From the NCBI GenBank assembly GCA_037043235.1, contig JAWRVZ010000468.1:64501-128500 (forward strand): a DNA stretch of 64,000 bases. The letters run 5' to 3'. The notes beneath the pieces are model-generated. The model ran no database searches and was not told where the DNA came from. It worked only from the letters and a program-made list of their open reading frames with translations. The DNA comes from Rhodeus uyekii (Eukaryota > Chordata > Actinopteri > Cypriniformes > Acheilognathidae). Of this stretch, positions 43,843-56,300 are shown in pieces (the stretch's first letter is position 1; the number at the start of each line of letters is the position of its first letter). Both the position numbers and the translations under genes were made by a program.

Positions 43843-44589
43843 TACATCCGATTTTATTGTTGTGTGGAAGTAGGTCTGTAAAAGAGAAGCAGTCAGATGA
43901 GAATAGAACATTCACATCCTTTCACACAGTTTTCTGTTTCTAAAGATTGTACTTAACGATAGACATGCAAACAGTAAAATTTTGTTTGTCCAGCAAATAT
44001 GTGTGTTCTTTTGTATGCTGAAGAATGAATGAGGTAGACATGTATTTGGCTATGTCACTTGAATACTCTGGAAAAGTGGATTGACAAAAAAGCTTAGGTT
44101 ACAGCCCTACCCTAACAGTCAAACAACATTTTTTTTTAAATTATATTTTCATTTGGTGCTGACTTTGCTTATCCTGGAGCAACATTCCAATCAACCAATT
44201 ATATTAGAGGGACAAGTTTACAGTAAATGTTAAGTTTAGGCCTGCAACCAGAATTAGGTGCTTCAACATTAATTTTTCACCTATGCTTTCCCTCCAATTT
44301 TAGGGAACCATTATGGGTAGGGTTAGGCTTAGAGGTGGGGATAGGGTTAGGACTACATTTTCAGACAATAATGTTGATCCAGGAACATATCAACCAAATC
44401 ATGGCGACCTGGGGCTGAGACCTAAAATTACAGTCCTAGATTCGTCCCATGTCACTGTAATGGTAATCCGTGTTTGCTTTAGCTGGGCTATTGATTCCTT
44501 AATTTTTCTCCCTGGCTCCTTTAACTGTGTTTTTATAAAAGAAAGCACAGAGAAAATGTACTTCGGTGTTGATTATGTATTCACAGTGG

Positions 44590-44708
44590 TGCTCAAGGAC
44601 CCTCTGCAGAGGGGGTGACTTCCCCAGAGCAACATGACTCATGGGCGGCAGCTAGAAAAACCTGCCCTGGACCTGAGATGAGAATGTCCAGAATGAGAGG
44701 GTGGCACT
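44590..44708 (+). mobile_element. DIRS fragment at right border of unit 2
   Basis: Matches parts of 22838-23038 (ctcaaggacctctgcag.. and agaatgagagggtggcactt) with an internal deletion. It sits exactly where the unit 1/unit 2 alignment stops. Confidence 0.6.
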
Positions 44709-47700
44709 TTATGCTGATGTTGCTATGCAACATGTTCTCATGAACATGTTGAAATGTTGATTCAGGATAGTTATAGGACTGTGCAAGCTTTTGGGGTGTT
44801 GATGGACTTGTGGTCTAATCCATTATTTTTTTTATCATCATTCTGAATACGATCCAGATATAGTCTTTGATTAAAAATGTAATTGTTCTTAACTTTTTGC
44901 TCAAAGTGTTTTTATTAAACCCAAATTCAAGCTAGAATAAAATGGGTTATTTTGATTAAAATCAGAAGGTCTGTTCTTTCTTTTGATATATTGCATGTTC
45001 AGATCTTCAAACAGCAAAATATTTTGGGGGCCATGAAAATTTAAAAATTAACAAAAATACTGGCAGTGGCTAGCAAATTTTTAAATATGCTGGCAGGGAA
45101 AGAAATCTAAAAATATTAGTCTCCAATGCACTTTCATGAAAGCATCACAATACACATGTCGTGTTGACAAAAGAGCAGACGTTTGAACATGTGTTGGAGA
45201 TTTCTTTATGGGACTTGAGAGTAGAGGTTGAGTAGGCTGCCAACAGAGGAACATAAATGTATCCTTATTTTATTAATATAATTTAATATGTGTTCTGAAT
45301 ATGAACTGTCTCATGGGTGTGGAACGATGAGGGTGAATAATCAATGACAAAATGTTTTTTTTTTTTGGGTGAAAGGAATTAAATGTTTGTCGTATAACTA
45401 TATTCTGCTGCTGTTTGAACGTGGCCTAAAACTCACTAGTATCAGTGTGATGTTATTTCCACAAAACTCAGAAGATCATCCTGATCCACATTGATAGATG
45501 TGTAATTCCATTGAAGTATTGTACATGAAGAGCAGCAATGCTAATCACAGCTAAAAAAAAACGCACCAAGAAGTGAGTTATAGAAATATTCACTTCTTCT
45601 TAAAAATAACCCAATGAAAGTTACATTTACATTTATTCATTTAGCAGATCATTTTATCCAAAGGAACTCACAACTTGAGGAAAACAGAATGCAATCATTT
45701 CACATCATTTCATCATGCCGACCTGAACCAGATGACCTTCATCATGCTGTAGAACAAACATCACTGAGCTCTTATGCACACTATTTGGTCTTGAAATCCA
45801 CACATGGATTTCCCCTGCATGTCCCAACTTCCTTCATCGCCGTCTCCAGAGGAGCCTGAGGACTGTTGAAGCAAGTGGCACACACCTGGTTGGGCTCTCT
45901 TGGGTTCTACTTCTCTTCTTACTGTTTTGATGAGCAAAAGGAAAAGTAGTATGACATGTCAGGAGAAGAAAACGGGACGGTAAAGAGTAAGATTATGGTG
46001 TTTTGAACAGCACAGTTTACAAGTTTTTAATCCAACAGCAACTCCACTCCAACTCCAACCCACCGCCCACTCATTCACAATCCTCTGTTTTCATCATGAC
46101 AAAAGGCAATAAACTAGTAGCTCTTTGCTGCTTTTGAAATCAGGGTGGATGCTGAAGTATTTTCTCAGACTCCTAGAGAAATGTTAATTCATAAAAAAAT
46201 ATTTTTTTGAGGAATAATACAGTTCATCATCATTTAAGTCTATTTTGTTGATATTGTCTTCATGTTTTTATTAAGTATTTGTAGTTTTATTTTCATTATT
46301 TTTTCAGAATAAGATGTAGTTGATTTCAAAGAAGTTTTCAGAGTTGAGAAAATGCAGGTAGTTCACATGGTCATGTCATGACATCTATTTCTAAACTGCC
46401 TAGGGCTCAGAGTGTTTATATGTGCAGAGAGCTATTCTAACATTTAACTCATTAGTACTAAAAACCATATTCAACAATGGCATTTTATTTTTCTCCCCTC
46501 ATAAAGTTACTCGATTTTTCTTGTGACAGAAACAGCTGGGACTATTCTACTCTCTCTGATCATTAGAATTAAAGGGTTAGTTCACCCAAAAAGAGTCATT
46601 AATTACTCACCTGCGTGCCGTTCCAAACCCATAAACTTTCATTCATCTTCGGAACACAAATTACAAACATAATTTTGATTTCCTAATTCCTCCATAGAAA
46701 GCTACGCAATTTAAACTTTGAATCTTAAAAATAATTGTAGTGATTTTCACTCAATTCACTGATGATGTTGTGATTTTTGTTCCCATGTCACTGAAATTAT
46801 GAGTGTATCAGATGATATGGGGAATCTTATCAATTTAAGAATCCCCCCAAAAGAGCTGTTTGATGTAAACAAGAGGATATATCTGAAGGATTTATGAGCC
46901 AGGACAACTAGTAGAGTCTTTGATCATCAACACAATGAAGATGCAGTTGTAATAAAATTAATGAAATTTATTAACAATAGATATGCAAGAGTAAGTACCA
47001 CAATGAATAATGCTATGCTAATACAATGCTGTTGAACTGAATGTAGGAATGGAAGAGAACTGTATGGAATTGCTTCTTATGATAAAACCACCTAATGACT
47101 CTTGCAAAATGGTGATAAATGCAATGGTGATGCATTAAAAAAACATACGCTGCAGGTATAAACTAATGGCAAGGCCTCTAGAAAGAGGTTTAGTGAGTTT
47201 CTATTTAAGTTCCACACAGTCAGGTAATCAGTCCGGTAGTAGAGATGTCTTCCACTGGTGAGATGGGTCTGGGTAGCGTGCAGTGGGAAGGGTGCAGAGT
47301 TGCGATCCAATACTTATTGACACTCTGATCTGGAGAATGCTGAATTTCGATTGTGCAAAGAGGGTCCTTAAAGGGGGGATTGGGTCATGAGGAATCTGTG
47401 GAACAGGCAATGTTGATGCAGAGGTCCTTTGGACTGGCTGCGCTGCTGGAGTCTACACTGGACATGACAAAGCAGCTGTTACAAGAAGCAAGTCAGAAGT
47501 ACATCACGAGTGCTTGGAGTATGTCTTCATACTCAATTGTCAATGAGGCATCAGTTTACTGTTAGAAATTTGTCTTGTCTTGATGCGCCGTGCCACATCT
47601 GGTGAAGAAAACAGCACTGATTATGATGAGTTCCATCCAAAGTTTAGATCGGGAATCAGAAAATTCCGCATCCACTGATGATCGGCAATCCAATCAGCAT

Positions 47701-47743
47701 CTCACCCTGTGGGACGTAGCAAATTAATGACTTCCGGTCCATT
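44709..47743. other. Gene-poor interval with dispersed repeats
   Basis: 45610-45700 is the common fish repeat 'catttattcatttagcagatcattttatccaaaggaactcaca'. 46560-46700 is the MITE-type 'aagggttagttcacccaaaaa'. 46940-47570 has LTR-like composition on the minus strand but no delimited ends. No host gene is supported. Confidence 0.5.
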
Positions 47744-49234
47744 CACTCAAAAAAATGAACAAGGAAGGTTGTGCACTTGACATAATATATGTATATTCAG
47801 TTTACTTATAATAATTGTGTTTGTTGACTTTAAATGTTATTTTCTATTAAGGTCCACGTAATTATGTCTCAACTTAACTCTACAAAATCCTAACGAGTTG
47901 TCTAAACACAAACCATTTATGTTAAGTAAAAAATTCTTACATCCAGAGGGTGGCAGTATAGTGCGACGCCAACTGCTATGAAATCCCAAAGAACAAGAAG
48001 AGCAAGAAGCATCAGATCACACATGCGTTTGGATGCCAACCGCCAGAAAAAAAGAAAGAAGAAGAAAGAAGACGCTACTCTCTGCACAGCACACCTGCGT
48101 GACGCCCTGCAGTGCCAAAGTATTTCTTCGATTGGGTTTAACAGAGGGACGTCGTATATTTTCAACAGCTGGTAAAGGTAGGAGGATATTTGTTTTTTCA
48201 CCATTATCGATCTTTTTTAATTCTAATAAGAGATATTTCTTTATTTTTTGGCCTGCTTTAGTTTTAAAGAGTTCTAGCGTCTTAGACATGAAGTTAGCAT
48301 GCTAGCTTACCCACGTGGCGCAGGTTGGTACGCTGCATATTTATATTATTTGGGCGAAAAGAAAAGTAATTAGAGAGTTAATGGATTAAAGTTCTCCGTC
48401 GCTACGATGGATTTTCGTTAACTGGAGCTAGTCTACGACGTTTTTTTCCGTCAATTGCAGGGTTCCTGTCCTGTCTGTCCTTAATGTCTTAACGTTACCG
48501 GTATATTCACTTTTCATAATTTTAAGGCTGTAATTAGGATTACATTTCTCAAATAGTGTAATAAATGTCTTAATTAAAATTTGAAAAGTGGAGGTGTATT
48601 CAGCCTGCTAAGGGGGATGTGATTAAATCCTAGAGTGGATTGAAAGCACGTTCTCTCAACTGTAAGGGTTCTAAAATAGTCCGCTCGGTATGCATTTTCC
48701 ATTCCCGCTCACGGAAAAACTGCTCCGTGTTAACGCCATTTTAAAAGTTATTCTAGTTATTCGGTTTTTTTTTTTATATGTCTTGAACGCCTGGAAGCAA
48801 CATTTATAATGCTATATGTAACGTTTTGGAAATTATTCTACACATTTAATAAATAGAATTACACATTGTCAAAATGTATACCTGAACTGTGTAAATAAAC
48901 CTTGAAGTTTTTGTACGTTTTTGACCCTACTAAAGCATAAAAGTACTATGTTTGCAGATATATTCAAGAAACGTACTAAGTTAACATACTTGTTAATTTG
49001 AAAAACAATGCTACAGTCATTCTCCGTTGAAACTGCAACCACTAGGTGTCCACCCGACTAAAACTGAACTAAAATATGCTGTCAAAATTAAGTAGTTAAC
49101 ACGGCTTTTTTTTATTATACTTTAAACAAAAATTACAAAGTGTTATTATTTTATTTGTTTGTAGTTTTTCAGTTCAGATTATTTCAATTTCACAATCTTT
49201 ATCAAATTATGTTTTTATCCTTTGCAATTTTTCA

Positions 49235-49289
49235 GGTCCTTAATGAATGGTGTTTTGTGTTCCTGCCAAGGTGCTTTTCTCATAATAGG
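49235..49289 (+). other. Probable non-coding exon of the zinc-finger gene
   Basis: Preceded by 'aatttttcag' and followed by GTAAGATC. It contains a short upstream ATG frame that does not continue into the finger frame. It is inferred only from splice signals. Confidence 0.35.
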
Positions 49290-49564
49290 TAAGATCTGCA
49301 ACATCTACTAATGTAAATACTGTTTCTTGTGTGACCATTTCTTTTCTAAGTTCTTAGTAGCTTGTTTCTGTTTACTTTTATCAGTTGCTATTGATAATTT
49401 CAGTTTTTAACAGATTATATAAATGTTTTAAATTATTTTAAGTCATATGGTATGTTACTTGTAAAACTCTTCTAAATTGTATTATTTGCGAGTCAAGTTT
49501 TTCCTTTAACTAAAATCACTATTTTGTTTTTTTTGGTGGTGTGTGTGCTTGTTGCAGATATTGA

Positions 49565-49858
49565 ATGTGGCAGTGTAAAGGCTGCGGTTCAAAGACCTCA
49601 ACTAGATGTCAGTTACTAAAACATTATAGGTTAAAACATCCTCAATATGGGTGTAGGCACCCATATCCTTGCCCATATACTAGTTGTCCATGTACATTCA
49701 AGTCATGGAATGCACTTAGATCACACCTCTGTAGAGTCCATAACAGAGACTCATCTCAGCGTACATCATCGGCTACATTCAGATGTCAAGTTTGTGCATT
49801 CGCTGAACGTGGCAATGATAAGGAATATTTCAGTCACATAAACGTGCATCACCATTAA
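49565..49858 (+). CDS. Three-finger C2H2 protein of the inverted-repeat element
   Basis: A 97-codon frame starts MWQCKGCGSKTSTRCQLLKH, just after a 'gttgcag' acceptor. Finger 1 is C-x2-C-x12-H-x4-H (residues about 4-25), finger 2 is C-x4-C-x12-H-x4-H, and finger 3 is C-x2-C-x13-H-x3-H near the end (INVHHH). I recall this arrangement as the N-terminal part of a very numerous teleost family of uncharacterised proteins, often labelled SAMD3-like, whose members are longer. Here a stop follows finger 3. It could bind DNA or RNA. Function unknown. Confidence 0.65.
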   Translation: MWQCKGCGSKTSTRCQLLKHYRLKHPQYGCRHPYPCPYTSCPCTFKSWNALRSHLCRVHNRDSSQRTSSATFRCQVCAFAERGNDKEYFSHINVHHH

Positions 49859-50329
49859 TGTTACTTTTTGTCCTAATACTTGTTACTGAGCACTTTTTTG
49901 TTAACCAAGGTGTATTTTTTTATTTTTTTTATCTATAATAGGATAAGATATTAGTTCACATTTCTCATTCCAGTATCTAAATATTCTCAAGAATAAAATG
50001 TTCTTTGTTGTTTGAAAGAGTATGCTTGCGTTTATTTTATCATTATACTGTCATTGTGAAGTCAGTGGCATAAATTGGTCTTAAAATGTCAATTTAATTT
50101 ATTGCAAATAATTTTGTTGCAATATATCATTCAACAAAAAATAGGTTATGGTGACAGCCCTACTTGTGTACTCCGTAATTGACTAATTGTATAATCATTG
50201 ATAATGTTTAAGTAAATGGTCATTGTACATGTGCCTACTTTTATAGTTAAAGTTTCACCCATTTCACATAATTATAGAAGTATAATAGGTTTGTATTATG
50301 GTTGTTGATGCTACTTTTTTCTATTTAGA

Positions 50330-51119
50330 ATGAAACTTGAAAAGAAGCGGGAATGCCTCCTCAGGGCACTTTGTATATATCTGAATGAAGATCCAAGCAG
50401 TCTCTTCAAAGAGTATCTGGTAGGTACTTACAAATACTGCAGCAGTAACTATCCTAGGACTTTTAAGAATGTCACAATATCCATTTAACATTGTGGGATA
50501 TGGCTATGGCAATTTGAGTCTAGACCAAAATCATGTTTCTGATACTTTAACCTTAAAAAATTTAAAAATTCTAATCTTATACAAGTAGAACAAATGGCAG
50601 AGCTGCTATTAGATGACATCAGCTCATAGAGGTGTTCTTAATAAAGTGGCCAGTGAGTACAAATTGTGAGGAATCAGTTAGGACCAAAAGTTAGTAATCA
50701 AGCCTTATTTTAAAACATTTACTGAAAAATGTTTAAAAAAAAAACTCTTTGGAATTAATTGGCTGGTAATTTCATTGTTGTCCTTTTTTGTGTGTGGAAA
50801 GGATTCAGATGGTTGTGCTGCCCAGAGGGACCTTGATCACGTTGTCTTTGGCATCTACAGCATTAATGTAGAGGGAGGTGATGCCACCACCATTCCAGCT
50901 GATGTTGGAATCGTGATTGAGGGTCTTGAAGTGCTTCACGACTTGGGAGACCTCGCTTCTGCATGTGCACTCTTAATGGGTGTCATTTATGCAGTGAACC
51001 TCAGTTATCCTCAGGAACTGAAAACATTCTTTGAGGTGCTTCAGAAAATCTTTCTCCAGCTAGATGCTACCAGACTCTCAACCAAGGTACAGATGCTTAA
51101 AAACAAACTGTATGAGTGA
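50330..51119 (+). CDS. Spliced helical protein (C-terminal module of SAMD3-like teleost family)
   Basis: Two exons (50330-50419 and 50802-51119) are joined through GTAGGT...AAAG in phase 0, giving 135 codons. The product begins MKLEKKRECLLRALCIYLNE and continues with ADVGIVIEGLEVLHDLGDLA, ALLMGVIYAVNLSYPQELK, then FFEVLQKIFLQLD and STKVQMLKNKL. This matches my memory of the C-terminal module of the multicopy fish family that starts with C2H2 fingers like those at 49565. It may be the second half of that gene, since an acceptor precedes the first Met. Predicted soluble and helical. Function not known. Confidence 0.6.
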
Positions 51120-51289
51120 ACCAACATTGAACGTGTGGCATGTGGAAACCATTTAATTGAAAAAACACTGTTTTCAAAGTTTATATACTGTATCTTTTAT
51201 TTTGTGACACACCACTGTTCTGGGTGACATGTTTCTTTGTCATAAAGCATGTGCAGAGTGTTTTTTTTTCTTTTCTTTTGTACATCAAT

Positions 51290-51450
51290 TCTGAGGAAGG
51301 TGATGCCACCACCACTGATTTTATAATAGTTATTGAGGGTGTTTGAAGTGCTTCACGACTTTTTCTTTTTGTGACACAACTTTTGTGACATGACTTTTTT
51401 TGTCATATAGCATGTACAGATGCTTATAAAACAAACTGAGTGAACCAACA
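51290..51450 (+). pseudogene. Duplicated fragments of the preceding exon
   Basis: Short pieces of 50875-50950 (gaggtgatgccaccaccac, ttgagggt, gtgcttcacgact) and 51085-51130 (agatgctta..aacaaactg, gtgaaccaacattga) reappear here in the same order, separated by T-rich filler. They are a degraded internal duplication. Confidence 0.6.
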
Positions 51451-52939
51451 TTGAGCACTTAAAAGTTTTAATTGAAAAACACTTGAAAGCTCATAACTTT
51501 TTATTTTTTTCCTTTTAGTGACATGCACCACTGACATGCATGAAAAGCGTGTGCAGGTTTTTTTTTTTCTAAGGTAAAGAGAACCAACCTTAAGTACTGA
51601 TGCTCATGGGTGTTTTTTTTTTCTCTCTCTCTTTTGTAAACTGAATTTGAAACAGTTGTTTTTCACAGTTGTTTTGTTTTTGTGTTGTTGGTGAATAAAG
51701 GAACTAACAAATGTTATGTTGAGTTTACTGAAGTAATTTGTGTGGAACCTGTTGACAAAATATAATTAATTCAACCTAACTAGTAAAAATTTAAGTCAGT
51801 GAAAGCATTTTATTTTGGTTAATTAAGCTTGAATTTAATGTTTTGTTGTAAAATCATTAGTTTACTTTGAATAGACATATATGTAATATGCTACTTCTAA
51901 AAAAAAATTATTAGTCCATGTAACTTAACTGACTTAAGTTAGTTAAACTCAAACATCTCTTGTTGAGCAAAAATGATTGATAATAGTTGGCTTGAGTCAA
52001 AAATATTATTTATCCCTAAAACAACCACATTAAGTTAGATAAACTTATGAAAGTAGAAAACAAATACTTAATTAAATTACGTGGAACCTGTTGACAAGAA
52101 AAAATTAATTAAAGTCAAGGTTTCATTTTTTTGAGTGTTGGCTGTTGTGTGTCATGTACAGTGGAAATCTTACCTTCGTCAAGGTATACAATAAATTGTC
52201 TAGATGTACTTGGGAGACAGCTTTATATTTTAAGCATTTCTTTTTAGCAAAATACAAAAATAATTAAATAAATTAATAATAGAATAATAAATAAAAATCT
52301 TACTAGACAAACCCTGCCTCTGGAATTATGAGGAATGTACTGCAAAGTTTACAGTAGATTTAACCTGTAACCATGTGTGTTAAGGCTTGTAGAAAATAAA
52401 CATTGGAAATTGTGGCATTGCTTCTGAAATCGTATACTTCCATACTATATACATGCATTAAACAGTACACAAAAAGAATAGTGTGTTCGAATACACTGTA
52501 TTTGATTAACAGTAGGCGAAAAGTACCAGGATGGTCTAGTACTTCTGCAGAGATTCTGAAATGAGTTTTCGATGCACACTTTACTATCCCATGAGGCCAT
52601 GGGAGGGGATTTATGATGCAACTGATGCTGTTATGTCACATGACAGTAACAACATGGCAGATGCAATAAGTCAAAATATAATTCATACCACCCATATCCA
52701 TACTATATAGAACAGTGGTTCTCAACTGATTTTTGCCCTTGGGAGGACACACATTTTCACCACAGTCATTAGGTCCAATGTTTTAGAAATTCAACCTAAT
52801 TCATACAAAATGTTCAGGAGTAGTGTTGAAGAACTCTGCTCTGCAATATGTTAAATAAGTTTAAACATTGAAAAAGGTGCAACAGTTACTAAGAACTTAA
52901 GCAGGTTCAATAGAAAACATTTCTTTATAATAAATGTTA

Positions 52940-52945
52940 TTTATT
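52940..52945 (-). promoter_or_regulatory. trpc1: Probable trpc1 polyadenylation signal
   Basis: AATAAA on the minus strand about 185 bp beyond the trpc1 stop codon. Confidence 0.4.
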
Positions 52946-53129
52946 TGAAAAGAATGACACATTTAGAAAAAATGTAGGATGCAAGAATATTACATAAGTT
53001 ATGGTTCTGGGAGCTTTAGAGCTTAATAAAATTCCAGTAGAGTCCCAGGACTTTTTTGTCACCTTACATCTTCCAAAGAAAACGAAGAAGAGGACTGTTG
53101 AGCATGCTGGGTCACTAAATGGTCATGGC

Positions 53130-53357
53130 TTAGCTTCTGGGGTAGAACATGGCATATTTTGAAGTGCGGAAGCCCAAAAGGTCCCTCATTTCATTGCGGA
53201 ACTTGGATAGGTCTTGCCGCAGATCATTGAGGTTCTCTACCGTGGCCTGGTCCGTGCTCTGCATCTTCTGCCGAGTGGAGGTCAGGTAACGGTGCACTAG
53301 ACAGCAGATAATCTTCTGGTAGTTTTCATCTCTTTTCTGTTTCAGGTTCCTCCATTC
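53130..53357 (-). CDS. trpc1: trpc1 final exon (C-terminal coiled coil)
   Basis: 76 codons including stop (TAA at 53130-53132). EWRNLKQKRDENYQK and RQDLSKFRNEMRDLLGF form the coiled-coil tail. Confidence 0.95.
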   Translation of the reverse strand, partial: EWRNLKQKRDENYQKIICCLVHRYLTSTRQKMQSTDQATVENLNDLRQDLSKFRNEMRDLLGFRTSKYAMFYPRS

Positions 53358-56300
53358 CTGGAAGTAAAACGTTCATTGGGGTCATTGGTAGTTTCACTTT
53401 AAGGCATAATATTCTAGAGCTCACCCCTTTTCCACTAAAAGGGTGCAACTTCTCAGCCAGTTTCAAAACAGCCTGGTGTTTATACATACCTGAGAAATGA
53501 ATGGTAACATATTGGATTATGAGACTACATGTTGTTTATGTGATTACATAAACAAAAACAAAGATTGGGTTGGGGTTGGGGCAATCCTGGTCCTTTTTGC
53601 CCTAATTTGCTCCAACCTACTCCAACACACCCATTTGGAGCTTTCAAGCACTTCTAAATACCCTGATTACACAGCTGATTTGTGTTTAATTAGAATAGTC
53701 CCTCCAGAATTGCATGTTTATGGAATAGCTGCACTTCTATGTTATGCCGTTCACAGAACAGAGTGATCCTTGTGTACCAAAAGAACATGGAACCATGTCA
53801 GTGAAAACCTGTTATAGCATCAGTACAATGCCATAAGAATACATAGTTCCCATAGCATTGATATGTGAGCGAAAGCAACTTCCGGTCGCCATTTTATGGG
53901 GCAAGCACATTGTGTTGAAGACTTCCTACCAAGCGTAACGCCGAAACAGGTCGTAATCAAATCATAAGTAGAAATGGCATTAAAGTCAGGAAAGTACATA
54001 GATGGATTAGAGAAAGTAGTACATGAAAGATACAAGCCTAAGCTAAGCCTAGTCGCGGACACTGATCCGTACAAAATTGACAAATTATTTTAAATTATTT
54101 AGTAAACACAAAAAGTGCTTACACTACACTACACGATTTGAAAAGTTACAAATCACTTGATGCCTACAACCAGTTTGTCAATGGTTGGGTTGAAGACGTC
54201 CTGGCCGTGGAAGTGAGCAACAACGTGTTGGTTATTGCAAAGGTAAGTTGAGATTCTTTATCTTTAACCATACCATTTTTTATAGACTGACTCGTAATGT
54301 GTTGTCATCGTTGTATATCAGATAAATGTAGGGGGCATTTTTATGTAAACATTTAAACACATTTTTCTTTCTTATGAATATGTTGCAAAAGTTTAGATAT
54401 GCACGTATTTCATTTAAAAATGCTCAAAATAACACTCGCAGCATATAAATGACACCATTAAAACACCACCAAAATAATGGGCTTGTTGAAGCTAATATAA
54501 ACGTGGGTGTATATTTTAATTATTAACATAACTTTTCTTAGGTATTAAACACTGATAAGTTGACATGCACTTTAAGATTCAAAACAAAGTTAAACTGAAT
54601 ACAAATTACAACAACTGTTTCATTCACTGTACAAAATATCGGATATATATTATATTACTACTGTTAATAATAATGACACTAATCGATACTATATTTATTA
54701 AATGTACCTTGTATGAAGTGATCTGAACAGATTTTCTAATGCTTCAACGGCAGTTCTTTTCTGTTGGCTAACCATGTCCGTTGTTGCTCTTCACTTAACG
54801 TCTTCGTTTGCTCTCCTTCAAATTTCCTCACAACAGGTATAGTGTAAAAACTACGTTTCACGTCTGCACGGTTTGTACAATTTTTAACCCAGCAGATATT
54901 AACCATTGTGCGACTGCAAATTGTATTCAAGCGACACACGCATTGCCCCACAAAATGGCTGATGACAGTACAGTGACGTATGTGATGACGTCATGCGGGA
55001 ACTATGTCTAGGCTGTATATAAGCAACAGTTTTTACTTGAATGTAAAATCAATCTATTATTCATTTACCAATGAATTCAAACTGTGGGTACAAAGTACAG
55101 TAGGTAGTTTTTCCCAATTATAAGTTCACATACCTTGAGGCTATTCTGCCTCTTGACCTTGCCTGTGGAGGTGTGGGAACATATCCATTTGCTCAGGCTG
55201 ATCACCAGGTAGCACACGGTCTTTGGTGATGGGAGGATGTTGAAGGGTGGAGGCAGTGTGCACTTGTCATCAAAGTAGCTGAGCCACAGCTTAGCCCGTG
55301 CAAACTTCCACTCCTTGTCTTCATGGTTCTGCAAGCAGTTAATATCATCAAGGTGCAACATTGTTACACCTGTTACACATTCCCAGATACAAGTAACAAT
55401 AGGTACCTGTACTCATACATGTCTTCTTGAAAGAGTTAAAATATAAAGAGCTCTGTCCATTAGCATTCCATTGTTCTCCATCGTGTGCTTGGTCACATGG
55501 GAGATCTGAATGCCCATGAGCAAAGATGACAGGTTTCAGATAAACTATTTCCAGGGTTATTTGTGCCGGCTGGTTAAAATTTGGGCTGAACAGCAGTGCT
55601 AATGGATAGACCTCTTTGAGGCAACCGATAAAACTGCATTAACTTCTCTTCTGCCCCCATCAGATTTGGAGAACCGGTAACATAGGGTTTCTCAAATGCT
55701 AGCCCTCAAGAACCACTTTTCTGTAGAGTTTAGCTCCAACCCTAATCAAACTCACCTGATAGCAACTTTCTAGCATTCCTGAAGATCTTGATCAGCTTCT
55801 TCAGGTGTGTTTTATTAAAGTTGCAGTTAAAAGGTGCAAGACAGTGGACCAGAGTTGAGAACCCTTAATGTTTAAGAGATGTTAACGCAGCTGAAGGCAT
55901 ACTATGGAAATTCATTTGATGCATTTCTCTTAATGGAAAAATACAATTATGTAAATCCTATCATGTTCAGAAAGAACCTATAGTAGTCACATTTTTGGAA
56001 TCAAATAATTTCAATGATCACTCACAGCAATCTGTCTGAAGCTTTTATGCAACATAGCCACCAGGAGTTTAGTGAGAACGATGACTACAACAATATTGTA
56101 GGTACCGACGATAAGAGCACCAACAAATGATCGCAGCTCCTCTGTATAGCTGATCCTTGTGACGAACAGAGCCACGTGTGCCAGGGAAAAAATGTACCAG
56201 AAGAGGGCATAACATGTCCCCATAAACCTAGAGAAGATAAATGTAAAATAAATTAATAAGGTAAAACATATGAAAGCATAGCTTTCATACTTTTATCATG

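Larger units (their letters stand above)
27128..44586. repeat. Tandem duplication unit 2
   Basis: Paralogous to 2485-20400. Insertions unique to this unit are 27388-28794, 31171-34808, 36050-38579, 39181-39592 and 43229-43842. The alignment ends at 'cagtggtg' just before a DIRS fragment. Confidence 0.85.
47744..52137. mobile_element. 4.4-kb inverted-repeat element carrying two ORFs
   Basis: The left end CACTCAAAAAAATGAA (47744-47759) and right end TTCATTTTTTTGAGTG (52122-52137) are perfect inverted repeats. Subterminal sequences are also related: ttgactttaaatgttatttt..ggtccacgtaatta at the left against the complement of the right arm. Outside, both flanks share only TT. The interior holds a zinc-finger ORF and a spliced helical ORF, plus repeated pieces of the latter. 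No recognisable transposase is present, so either these ORFs are transposon genes or host-like genes have been captured. Confidence 0.6.
53841..55007. mobile_element. ISL2EU-type DNA transposon remnant in trpc1 intron
   Basis: Perfect 11-bp inverted ends ACATAGTTCCC/GGGAACTATGT, with related subterminal words (ccatttt.tggggcaa) on both arms. Inside are a YqaJ-like part on the plus strand and a THAP exon on the minus strand, the convergent pair known from ISL2EU elements. Both are broken. Confidence 0.7.

Noticed and set aside
47978..48305. Lys/Arg-rich frames upstream of the zinc-finger ORF
   Set aside because: They overlap on both strands across a purine-rich stretch of a probable promoter/5' UTR, with no conserved motif.
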